Shown here: positions 1 to 6,087 of the stretch, one piece after another
Position numbering within the stretch: the stretch's first letter is position 1
How the letters are laid out: each line of letters begins with the position of its first letter
NCBI GenBank assembly: GCA_046304235.1
Contig: JBKCEW010000010.1
Span: 1-8,046, forward strand
Origin: CANHVK01 sp046304235
Lineage (GTDB): Bacteria > Bacteroidota > Bacteroidia > Flavobacteriales_D > Crocinitomicaceae
Reading direction: 5' to 3'
Length of the DNA stretch: 8,046 bases
The notes under the pieces: model-generated
The model's input: only the letters and a program-made list of their open reading frames with translations
Told to the model about the DNA's origin: nothing
Database searches by the model: none
Program-made: the position numbers and the translations under genes

Positions 1-274
1 TTGATGCATTCATTAATAAGAAATTACCTCCAGAAGTTGACTTAAATGCCGTAATAGATGCTGGAGTCAACCAGTATTTATACAAATCTGCATTGGTAGC
101 AGATGCTGGCATTGTGTTCGTAATCTCCCAATTCAATGAACCAGTTGTTGCATTATTTGCAATCACCCAATCACTTGGATTGCTGAAATCTGATGTCCAT
201 ATTGTACTTTGAGATCGGGAGCTAAAAATGACCCCAAAAACCAAAGACAAACTAATTAAAAGTAACCTAAACAT
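1..274 (-). CDS. Secreted protein of unknown function, N-terminal part (3' end off window)
   Basis: A reverse-strand reading frame starts with ATG at 274-272 and stays open for 91 codons to the left edge. Residues 1-22 form a typical signal peptide: MFR, then a hydrophobic run LLLISLSLVFGVIFSS, then a polar RSQ end where cleavage is likely. The mature part begins STIWTSDFSNPSDW and is rich in Asn, Thr, Ser and Trp, like the beta-sandwich starts of large secreted Bacteroidota proteins. Such proteins often end in a type IX secretion sorting domain, but the C-terminus lies outside the window, so this is inference. The ATG is chosen because it gives a complete signal peptide and lies 18 bases downstream of a good Bacteroidota promoter. 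It is transcribed divergently from the SGNH/MBOAT operon. No function can be assigned; a surface adhesin or secreted hydrolase are both possible. Confidence 0.75.
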   Translation of the reverse strand, partial: MFRLLLISLSLVFGVIFSSRSQSTIWTSDFSNPSDWVIANNATTGSLNWEITNTMPASATNADLYKYWLTPASITAFKSTSGGNFLLMNAS

Positions 275-292
275 ATAAATAAAATTTGACTG

Positions 293-324
293 CAAAACTA
301 TTAATTAAAAATCTGATTTTCAAA
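293..324 (-). promoter_or_regulatory. Bacteroidota-type promoter for the leftward secreted-protein gene
   Basis: Read on the minus strand, TTTG (324-321) is followed by a 20-base spacer and TAGTTTTG (300-293), then C. This fits the known Bacteroidota primary-sigma pattern TTTG-N19-21-TAnnTTTGC fully. Transcription would start near base 288, leaving a leader of roughly 15 bases before the ATG at 274. The assignment rests on motif and spacing only. Confidence 0.7.
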
Positions 325-331
325 AAAAATC

Positions 332-374
332 ATCAATCTGAATATTGATACTAACACTAATTATCAACATTGAT
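332..374. repeat. Two short palindromes in the divergent intergenic region
   Basis: ATCAAT-N6-ATTGAT (332-349) and ATCAA-CA-TTGAT (363-374) are perfect dyads sharing the half-site ATCAA/TTGAT. They lie between the two divergent promoters, a position suited to a dimeric DNA-binding regulator. The region is very AT-rich, so short dyads can arise by chance; an operator role is inference. Confidence 0.4.
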
Positions 375-429
375 TTTATTTTTTATCAACATTAACTTCA
401 ATTAAATTCTGTTTTAAAATATTAACATT
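362..429 (+). repeat. Three copies of TAT(C/T)AACATT upstream of the SGNH operon
   Basis: TATCAACATT occurs at 362-371 and 384-393, and the variant TATTAACATT at 420-429, all in the same orientation. The starts are 22 and 36 bases apart. The last copy runs directly into the candidate -7 element of the operon promoter. The first copy contains most of the ATCAA-CA-TTGAT dyad. The motif could be a binding site for a regulator of the operon, or the remains of local tandem duplication in AT-rich DNA. Confidence 0.4.
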
Positions 430-436
430 AATTTTG
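407..436 (+). promoter_or_regulatory. Candidate promoter of the SGNH/SGNH/MBOAT operon
   Basis: TAATTTTG at 429-436 matches the Bacteroidota -7 element TAnnTTTG exactly. The upstream element is poor: the closest sequence is TTCTG at 407-411, which is mismatched and a few bases too near. With this -7 box, transcription would begin only a few bases before the ATG at 447, giving a nearly leaderless mRNA. A weak -33 box may mean that an activator is needed. Confidence 0.4.
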
Positions 437-446
437 TTGCCCTTAA

Positions 447-1811
447 ATGAATATGAAATCAAACTCTGTTAAACAATCTTTTTTCCTAACAGCAAGCATT
501 TTCACTTTATGCTCACTTTTTTATTTTGTACCAGAATTTTCATTGTTTGGAGTCAAAATAAAAAAAATCAATCTTGTAAGTGACATTGAGATTGATCCAA
601 TTGAAAAAGAAACGAAGAAAATAATTCCCATTGTAAAAGAATTTGTTGACACTTGTCCATCTGATTTTACTTGTTTTGAAGATTATTCCAAAAACAAAGA
701 TGCTCTAAGTAAAGTATTTGAATCACTTAAAGCAATCCATGAAAACAAATCAAAAGTTAGAATGGCGTTTTTCGGAGACTCTTACATAGAAGGAGATATA
801 TTAACAGCTGAGGTAAGAAAAAAACTACAAAATCGTTTTGGTGGAGGTGGTGTGGGATACGTTCCTATCACAAGTGAAGTTGCAGGGTTTAGACAAACCA
901 TTATTCACAAATTCACGAATTTCAATTCCTATAACATAATAAATCAATCTAGGACAAAGATTCCATTTGCAGCGGGTGGATACTGCTTTTATCCTTTACC
1001 TGGAAATATTTTGTATTACGCAGGAGTAAAAAAATCATCTAGATTAAAGCGATTTAACAATATTCGTGTTTTTTACGAAACAAATAAAATGCTTCCTGTT
1101 AACTTTTCCGCTAACAATCAAAAATCATACTTCCAAACAGTACCTTCAAACAAAATGGAAGCACACACCATGAGAAATATTAAAACGAATTCAATCTCAT
1201 TTAATTTTCCAGTAACTAATGAATTAAAACTATTTGGAATAAGTATCGAAGATAGTTCTGGTATTGTATTGGATAATTTTGGAATGAAAAGTAACTCTGG
1301 CATTAACTTAAACAACATCACTGAAAAGAAACACAGAGAATTTGATTCACTACAGGATTATAAATTGGTTGTTTTACAATATGGACTAAACGCTGTTGGA
1401 CCAACTACAACAAATCTTAATTGGTATATAAATTCAATGACTAGAGTTGTAAAAAAAATAAAAAAATATTATCCTAAAGCAAGTATTTTATTGTTGAGCG
1501 TATCTGACCGTGCAACAAGAGTAAATGGAAAAATTCAAACAATGCCAACCATTCCAATTATGATAGAAGCACAACGCAAAATCGCAAAAAATGCAGGCGT
1601 CGCTTTTTGGGATTTATATTCTGCTATTGGAGGAAAAAATACAATTGTAAATTATGTAAATAGTACGCCAGCACTTGCAAATAAAGATTTTACACATTTA
1701 ACCTTTAAAGGTGGTGAAAAAGTAGCAGATGTTTTTGTAAAAACATTCTTATACGAATATAAAAAATACTATGATAAAAAGAATCATCTTCTTAAAACTA
1801 GTTCTTTGTAA
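447..1811 (+). CDS. Exported SGNH/GDSL hydrolase-type acyltransferase or esterase (first paralog)
   Basis: This 454-residue protein has an uncleaved-looking N-terminal anchor (about residues 11-29), so the catalytic domain should face the periplasm. The SGNH blocks are visible: block I FFGDSYIEGD with nucleophile Ser112, block II Gly around 279 (NFGMKSNSG), block III QYGLN (Gly313, Asn315), and block V DFTH with Asp414 and His417. All expected catalytic residues are present. A motif FGGGGVGYVP follows block I. Residues about 150-275 form a long insert between blocks I and II. Cys70 and Cys76 could form a disulfide, consistent with export. It is the first gene of an operon with a second SGNH gene and an MBOAT acyltransferase, which points to O-acylation or deacylation of an envelope glycan. 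Start is ATG 447; ATG 453, two codons on, is equally possible. No Shine-Dalgarno site is seen. Whether it transfers or hydrolyses acyl groups cannot be told from sequence. Confidence 0.85.
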   Translation: MNMKSNSVKQSFFLTASIFTLCSLFYFVPEFSLFGVKIKKINLVSDIEIDPIEKETKKIIPIVKEFVDTCPSDFTCFEDYSKNKDALSKVFESLKAIHENKSKVRMAFFGDSYIEGDILTAEVRKKLQNRFGGGGVGYVPITSEVAGFRQTIIHKFTNFNSYNIINQSRTKIPFAAGGYCFYPLPGNILYYAGVKKSSRLKRFNNIRVFYETNKMLPVNFSANNQKSYFQTVPSNKMEAHTMRNIKTNSISFNFPVTNELKLFGISIEDSSGIVLDNFGMKSNSGINLNNITEKKHREFDSLQDYKLVVLQYGLNAVGPTTTNLNWYINSMTRVVKKIKKYYPKASILLLSVSDRATRVNGKIQTMPTIPIMIEAQRKIAKNAGVAFWDLYSAIGGKNTIVNYVNSTPALANKDFTHLTFKGGEKVADVFVKTFLYEYKKYYDKKNHLLKTSSL

Positions 1812-2991
1812 TATAGTATTTTACACATACACTCAAGACACTATTACTTATTCTATTCCTAAACTTTATGGTTTTGAAAATCTTGAAAAAGACACTATTT
1901 CAAACTTAAGATTTTTGAATGAAATTTATGAAAGTCTTTATCAACTAAAACAAGAAAAAACAAATACTGTTTTTTTTCACATCGGTGATTCACACCTTCA
2001 AGCAGATTATATTTCACATACGATAAGAACTGTTTTACATAAATATTTCGGAAATGCGGGAAGGGGTTTAGTGACCCCTTTAAAAATCGCAAAAACAAAC
2101 GAACCTTTCAATTATTTAACTCAATCAAGCAATAATTGGAAAAGACAATTCATCATCTCAAAAAAAATAACTCAGCCTATCGGAATATCGGGACTTTCCA
2201 TCTTAACAAAAGATACATTTGGAACTGTAAAAATTAAAACTTTCAATACGGACAGTCTAGACTATTCATTTAATACCCTTAAAGTTTTTTCTAAACCTGA
2301 CTCGTCCTTTACAATTTCTGTATCAGATTCGACAAACAACTGGAAATCTATGACAAAAAATACTGATTTTCAAACATTTTCAACTTCTAATTATTTCAAT
2401 ACTGCATTTTTAAATTTCACTAAGACAAATCCATCTCAAAATAATTTTTTACTTTTTGGAGTATCACTAGAAAACAACAATCCAGGAGTTCTGTATCATA
2501 GTACAGGAATTAATGGCGCGAAATATTCAGATTATAATAAACCTACATTATTTTCGCAACAAATACTGAATCTAAATCCTAATCTTTTAATAATTAGTCT
2601 AGGTACAAATGAATCATTTCTTCCAGACTACGATTCAACTCATTTTTATTTAAGTATTGATAGTCTAGTTAAAAAAATCAAGAATCAATATCCAACAATA
2701 AAGATTTTACTTACTACCCCAGCATGTTCATACAAATTCAATCAAAAAAACAAGAATTTGATTTCTGTGTCAAACACCATTGTAAAGTATGCAATTAATA
2801 ATCAACTCCCCTATTGGAACTTATTTGAAATAACAGGTGGTCAAAACAGCGCAATTAATTGGAAAAAAAACCTACTTTTGAGTCGTGATGGTGTGCATTA
2901 CACTAAGCCAGGTTATATATTACAAGGCCAACTTTTTGTTTTAGCTTTTTTAAAAGGTTATAATCAATATGTTAAACATAGATTACAGTAA
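1771..2991 (+). CDS. Exported SGNH/GDSL hydrolase-type acyltransferase or esterase (second paralog)
   Basis: This 406-residue protein begins with a cleavable-looking signal peptide: MIKR, a hydrophobic core to about residue 19, then TQD. Cys13 lacks a proper lipobox. Catalytic blocks are intact: HIGDSHLQAD with Ser74, TGINGA with Gly246, SLGTNE with Gly278 and Asn280, and RDGVH with Asp373 and His376. As in the first paralog, a long beta-rich stretch (about 110-240) separates blocks I and II. The two share further features, such as FWDLYSAIGG against YWNLFEITGG, indicating an old tandem duplication. The Ser-to-Asp/His distance (299/302) is close to that recalled for Neisseria Ape1, a peptidoglycan O-acetylesterase. 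The start overlaps the upstream gene by 41 bases; it is accepted because the next Met is near residue 194 and the signal peptide would otherwise be lost. Translational coupling is likely. The exact substrate is unknown. Confidence 0.87.
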   Translation: MIKRIIFLKLVLCNIVFYTYTQDTITYSIPKLYGFENLEKDTISNLRFLNEIYESLYQLKQEKTNTVFFHIGDSHLQADYISHTIRTVLHKYFGNAGRGLVTPLKIAKTNEPFNYLTQSSNNWKRQFIISKKITQPIGISGLSILTKDTFGTVKIKTFNTDSLDYSFNTLKVFSKPDSSFTISVSDSTNNWKSMTKNTDFQTFSTSNYFNTAFLNFTKTNPSQNNFLLFGVSLENNNPGVLYHSTGINGAKYSDYNKPTLFSQQILNLNPNLLIISLGTNESFLPDYDSTHFYLSIDSLVKKIKNQYPTIKILLTTPACSYKFNQKNKNLISVSNTIVKYAINNQLPYWNLFEITGGQNSAINWKKNLLLSRDGVHYTKPGYILQGQLFVLAFLKGYNQYVKHRLQ

Positions 2992-4444
2992 AATAGTAGA
3001 TTTATTTACTTATCACAAAGATGAGCCACTGATTTTTAGTTCAGGGCTATTCTTAGTGTTTTTTACAGTATTTATGGCTATTTATGCTTTTATTCACAAG
3101 AATCATAGAGCTAAAACAACATTTGTCACACTTTTTTCTCTCTATTTTTACTACAAATCAAGTGGAATTTACTTCATTCTATTATTGACGTCAACTGTAG
3201 TAGATTATTCTTTAGCAGATTGGATTTTCAAAGCAAAAAAAGACATCACAAAAAAAGCTGTTTTAGTATTAAGTTTGATCCTCAATTTAGGTTTACTAGT
3301 TTACTTTAAATACACTAATTTCTTCTATGAAATATTTACAAGTTTTAGTGGTGGAAAATTTGAACCACTTGACATTTTTTTACCTGTAGGGGTATCTTTT
3401 TTCACTTTTCAATCTTTAAGTTATACCATTGATATTTATAGAGGGACCTTAAAGCCAGTAAATAAGATTTTAGATTATGCTTTTTTTGTTACTTTTTTCC
3501 CACAGTTAGTTGCAGGACCTATAGTAAGAGCTGTTGACTTTATCCCTCAAATCTTCAAACCAGTTATTGTTACCAAGGAAATGATAGGTAAAGCTGTTTT
3601 TTTAATCTCGAGTGGATTAATTAAAAAAGCGATTATTGCAGATTACATTAGTATAAACTTTGTTGATCGAATTTTTGATAACCCGATGTTATATTCAGGG
3701 TTAGAAAACTTGGTTGGAGTTTATGGTTATGCGTTACAAATTTATTGTGACTTTTCAGGATATTCAGATATGGCAATTGGTATAGCACTTTTGATGGGAT
3801 TTCATTTTAACATAAACTTTGATTCTTCCTATAAATCCAAAAACATCACTGAATTTTGGAGAAGGTGGCACATATCATTATCAACTTGGTTGAAAGACTA
3901 TCTCTATATATCTATGGGAGGCAATAGAAAAGGTAAATTCAGAACTTATTTTAATTTATTTATCACTATGGTTTTGGGAGGACTTTGGCATGGTGCTGGA
4001 CTTCGATTTATTTTATGGGGAGCCTTACACGGAATAGCACTTGTTTTTCATAAACTATTTAGCTCTTTATTTCCAAAAAAAGAAAAATCAAACTATTTCA
4101 CAACAATATTATCATGGCTTTTAACCTTTCATTTTGTTTGTTTTTGTTGGATATTCTTCAGGGCTGAAAACATGAAAGTAGCTGGAGAAATATTACACCA
4201 AATTTTTAACAATTTTAGTCCAACTATTTTTTGGAAATTTATATCAGGTTATGGATATGTATTGTCGTTGATTATTTTTGGATACTTGCTACATTTCACA
4301 CCAAAATCTATCGAACTTAAAACAGAAAAACTTTTCATCAATTCTTCATTAATTACCAAAAGTATTTTCGTTGTAATAGTAATTTTTGTTTTGGTTCAAT
4401 TTAAATCATCAGAAATACAACCATTCATTTATTTTCAATTCTAA
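2969..4444 (+). CDS. MBOAT family membrane-bound O-acyltransferase (AlgI/PatA/DltB-like)
   Basis: This 491-residue polytopic inner-membrane protein has around ten or more hydrophobic segments, for example about 21-42, 97-115, 208-226, 330-362, 380-397, 428-442 and 463-478. Family hallmarks occur in order: FLPVGVSFFTFQSLSYTID (138-155), FFPQLVAGPIVR (176-187), YCDFSGYSDMAIG (259-271), EFWRRWHISLSTWLKDY with His301, MGGNRKG (316-322), and LGGLWHGAG with the conserved catalytic His341. In this family the protein passes an acyl group, usually acetyl from acetyl-CoA, through the membrane to an extracytoplasmic SGNH partner that modifies a polysaccharide. Two such partners lie immediately upstream. 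The start overlaps the preceding gene by 23 bases, and the N-terminal EPLIFSSGLFL resembles Bacteroidota homologs, supporting this ATG. Length is normal for AlgI-type proteins. The acceptor glycan is not shown by the sequence; peptidoglycan or an exopolysaccharide are the main options. Confidence 0.93.
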   Translation: MLNIDYSKIVDLFTYHKDEPLIFSSGLFLVFFTVFMAIYAFIHKNHRAKTTFVTLFSLYFYYKSSGIYFILLLTSTVVDYSLADWIFKAKKDITKKAVLVLSLILNLGLLVYFKYTNFFYEIFTSFSGGKFEPLDIFLPVGVSFFTFQSLSYTIDIYRGTLKPVNKILDYAFFVTFFPQLVAGPIVRAVDFIPQIFKPVIVTKEMIGKAVFLISSGLIKKAIIADYISINFVDRIFDNPMLYSGLENLVGVYGYALQIYCDFSGYSDMAIGIALLMGFHFNINFDSSYKSKNITEFWRRWHISLSTWLKDYLYISMGGNRKGKFRTYFNLFITMVLGGLWHGAGLRFILWGALHGIALVFHKLFSSLFPKKEKSNYFTTILSWLLTFHFVCFCWIFFRAENMKVAGEILHQIFNNFSPTIFWKFISGYGYVLSLIIFGYLLHFTPKSIELKTEKLFINSSLITKSIFVVIVIFVLVQFKSSEIQPFIYFQF

Positions 4445-4461
4445 AAAAAAGTTTTTTTTTG
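4443..4461 (+). terminator. A-run/T-run after the MBOAT gene, possible weak terminator
   Basis: Eight A residues (4443-4450, including the stop codon) are followed by G and nine T residues (4452-4460). The arms are complementary but purely A/T with essentially no loop, so the structure would be weak. A longer T-rich stretch continues to about 4490. It is the only candidate terminator for the operon; termination might instead depend on Rho or not occur here. Confidence 0.25.
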
Positions 4462-4492
4462 TTTTACACTATACTTTTTTTTATTATTTTCG
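4458..4492 (+). promoter_or_regulatory. Weak candidate promoter for the RRM gene
   Basis: TATTTTCG (4485-4492) differs from the Bacteroidota -7 element TAnnTTTG at one defined position. TTTG (4458-4461) lies 23 bases upstream, slightly farther than the usual 19-21. If used, transcription would start near 4498 and the mRNA would have a leader of about 55 bases that includes the hairpin at 4528-4539. Confidence 0.3.
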
Positions 4493-4527
4493 AAATGTAT
4501 TTAATTATTTTATAAAACTATAACAAA

Positions 4528-4539
4528 GGGGATATCCTC
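4528..4539 (+). promoter_or_regulatory. Short hairpin/palindrome in the leader of the RRM gene
   Basis: GGGGATATCCTC contains the perfect palindrome GGATATCC (4530-4537). As RNA it can fold into a four-pair stem with one G-U pair and an AUAU loop, 13 bases before the start codon. It is the most G+C-rich patch in an otherwise very AT-rich leader and is preceded by AAA, so AAAGGGG looks like a Shine-Dalgarno site but lies too far from the ATG. A role in autoregulation by the RNA-binding protein is speculation. Confidence 0.35.
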
Positions 4540-4552
4540 ACATTTTTTATTT

Positions 4553-5098
4553 ATGATGAACATTTTTGTTGCCAGATTAGATTTTGGTGTTTCTCAAGAG
4601 GAGCTTAAGAGAGCATTTGAGCAATATGGAAAGGTAAATAAAGTTACAATTGCCACTGACAAAGAAACTGGAAAACCAAAAGGTTTTGCTTTTATAGAAA
4701 TGTTTAATGACGAAGAAGCTCAAAATGCTATTAAATCATTAGATGGTTTTTCTTTCAATGGAAGACAAATTGCTGTTAAACAAGCAGAAGATAGAAGAGA
4801 TAACAATAGAAAAGAAAATAACGATCGTAAACCTTTCAATAGAGATAACAATAGAAATAGCAACGATCAACGACCAAACAATACTCAAACTGAATCAAGG
4901 ATAAAAAATGAAGATACTATACCTAGTCCTAGTTTCACACCAAACATTCCTTCGTCAACAAATAAAACAGTAGTTAAGAAAAAAGATAATTTCACTAAAA
5001 AATTAGACGACAGACCAAAAGCTCAAAAAATGGCTGCATACAAAAAGAGTGGAAAACAACAAAAGTTTTTCTACGATGATGAAGACGACTTATATTAA
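4553..5098 (+). CDS. Single-RRM RNA-binding protein with charged, low-complexity tail
   Basis: Residues 2-78 are one RNA-recognition motif: RNP2 is IFVARL (4-9) and RNP1 is KGFAFIEM (43-50), with the aromatic residues that stack on RNA bases in place. Residues 79-140 are a disordered linker rich in Asn, Arg and Asp, then Ser, Pro and Thr. The C-terminus is basic (about 141-172), ending in an acidic YDDEDDLY. Bacteroidota and cyanobacteria are known for such small RRM proteins, which bind single-stranded RNA and act as post-transcriptional regulators. The 181-residue length is longer than a minimal RRM protein because of the linker. Two ATGs are adjacent (4553 and 4556); the second would give the MNIF start common in this family, and the difference is one residue. 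The gene appears to be monocistronic: it is separated from the operon by 108 bases and followed by a strong terminator. Target RNAs are unknown. Confidence 0.92.
   Translation: MMNIFVARLDFGVSQEELKRAFEQYGKVNKVTIATDKETGKPKGFAFIEMFNDEEAQNAIKSLDGFSFNGRQIAVKQAEDRRDNNRKENNDRKPFNRDNNRNSNDQRPNNTQTESRIKNEDTIPSPSFTPNIPSSTNKTVVKKKDNFTKKLDDRPKAQKMAAYKKSGKQQKFFYDDEDDLY
4796..4885 (+). repeat. Imperfect 45-base duplication inside the RRM protein linker
   Basis: The 17 bases AGAGATAACAATAGAAA occur exactly at 4796-4812 and 4841-4857, 45 bases (15 codons) apart and in frame. The shared AACGATC that follows is shifted by one codon between copies. At the protein level this gives RDNNRKENNDRKPFN followed by RDNNRNSNDQRPNN. 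It looks like a tandem duplication that lengthened the disordered Arg/Asn-rich linker and then diverged. Confidence 0.7.
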
Positions 5099-5112
5099 AT
5101 CAATATTTTTTT

Positions 5113-5138
5113 AAAGAGCCTTCAAGGCTCTTTTTTTT
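5113..5138 (+). terminator. Intrinsic terminator after the RRM gene
   Basis: A perfect 8-base-pair stem, AAAGAGCC (5113-5120) with GGCTCTTT (5126-5133), encloses a TTCAA loop and runs into eight T residues (5131-5138). It starts 14 bases after the RRM stop codon. The T-run ends only 7 bases before the ROK kinase ATG, so the terminator sits directly in front of the next gene. Confidence 0.9.
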
Positions 5139-5145
5139 ATTCAAA

Positions 5146-6087
5146 ATGGAAAAATTAGCACTCAGTATAGATATTGGTGGAACAAATTGCGTCTACGGTT
5201 TAGTAAAAAAATCAGGTGAAATTATTTATGAAAACACGATTGAAACAGCAAGCTTCAGCCAATGTAAAGAATTTGTAGAGTTTCTTAGTAAAGACGTTGA
5301 TATTTTAGACAATAAACCCAATATTGTAGGTATAGGTATTGGAGCGCCTAATGGAAACCATTTTACAGGTGAAATACAATATGCACCAAATCTTCCATGG
5401 GAAAAAGGAATTATACCAATCAAAAGTTTCTTTGAGGATAAATTCCAGATTCCAACTATTTTAACAAATGATGCTAATGCAGCAGCTGATGGTGAAAAAT
5501 TATTTGGATGCGCAAAAAATTTAGATCATTTTATTGTAATTACCTTGGGTACAGGTCTTGGAAGTGGGATTTATATTAATAATCAAATTTTATATGGTTC
5601 TAATGGTTTAGCAGGAGAATTTGGTCACATAAGAGTAATTCAAAATGGTAGAGAATGTAAATGCGGTAGAAAAGGATGTTTAGAAACATATGCTTCTTCC
5701 ACAGGTATCATTAAAAGTTTTGAAGAATTTAAACCTAAATTCAGTGATTCTTCTCTTTATTCTGAGATTAAAATAAATGCAAAAACAATTTTTACTCACG
5801 CATTATCAGGAGATATGTTCGCTATATATCTTGTGAATTTTACAGCAGAGATTTTAGGTAATGCACTTGCAGACTTTACTGCATTTTCAGACCCTCAAGC
5901 ATATATTTTATTCGGTGGAATAGCTCAAAATGGTGAGTACTTCAGATCATTAGTTCAAAAATATTTCGAACAAAATTTACTAAATATTTATAAGAATAAA
6001 GTTCAAATTATAAACTCAAATTTACATGATAAAAACGCAGCTATTCTAGGTAATGCTGCCTCAGTTTTTTCAAATTTCAAATATTAG
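5146..6087 (+). CDS. ROK-family sugar kinase, glucokinase-like
   Basis: ROK kinases phosphorylate hexoses with ATP in the cytoplasm; glucose to glucose 6-phosphate is the commonest activity, with fructose, mannose or N-acetylated sugars as alternatives. The 313-residue length is typical. Visible motifs are the ATP phosphate-binding loop DIGGTN (9-14), the NDANAAADGE segment with catalytic Asp109, LGTGLGSG (134-141), the sugar-binding GEFGH (157-161) and the zinc-binding set His161, Cys171, Cys173 and Cys178 within CKCGRKGCLE. FGGIAQNG (256-263) is the adenosine-side motif. There is no helix-turn-helix region ahead of the kinase fold, so it is an enzyme and not a ROK repressor. The ATG at 5146 places the nucleotide-binding motif at the usual distance. 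The gene follows a strong terminator with no clear promoter of its own. Exact sugar specificity cannot be settled here. Confidence 0.92.
   Translation: MEKLALSIDIGGTNCVYGLVKKSGEIIYENTIETASFSQCKEFVEFLSKDVDILDNKPNIVGIGIGAPNGNHFTGEIQYAPNLPWEKGIIPIKSFFEDKFQIPTILTNDANAAADGEKLFGCAKNLDHFIVITLGTGLGSGIYINNQILYGSNGLAGEFGHIRVIQNGRECKCGRKGCLETYASSTGIIKSFEEFKPKFSDSSLYSEIKINAKTIFTHALSGDMFAIYLVNFTAEILGNALADFTAFSDPQAYILFGGIAQNGEYFRSLVQKYFEQNLLNIYKNKVQIINSNLHDKNAAILGNAASVFSNFKY

Noticed and set aside
275..446. CRISPR-like or tandem repeat array suggested by the repeated TATCAACATT motif
   Set aside because: There are only three short copies with unequal spacing (22 and 36 bases), no conserved spacer length and no cas genes in the window.
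1118..1321. Minus-strand open stretch opposite the first SGNH gene, and similar ones at 1895-2098, 5226-5423 and 7365-7556
   Set aside because: Each lies antisense inside a well-supported gene, has no promoter or family motif, and is of a length expected by chance.
1771..1836. Second SGNH protein as a lipoprotein, because of Cys13 in its signal sequence
   Set aside because: The residues before the Cys are LVL, with no small residue at the -1 position, so this is not a lipobox. A standard signal peptide with cleavage near residue 22 fits better.
4443..4490. Poly-A/poly-T tract as a phase-variation switch
   Set aside because: The runs are intergenic and the overlap with a promoter spacer is only weakly supported. 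Such tracts are common in AT-rich genomes.
5146..6087. ROK gene as a transcriptional repressor
   Set aside because: The protein begins directly with the ATP-binding motif and lacks the N-terminal DNA-binding domain of ROK repressors.
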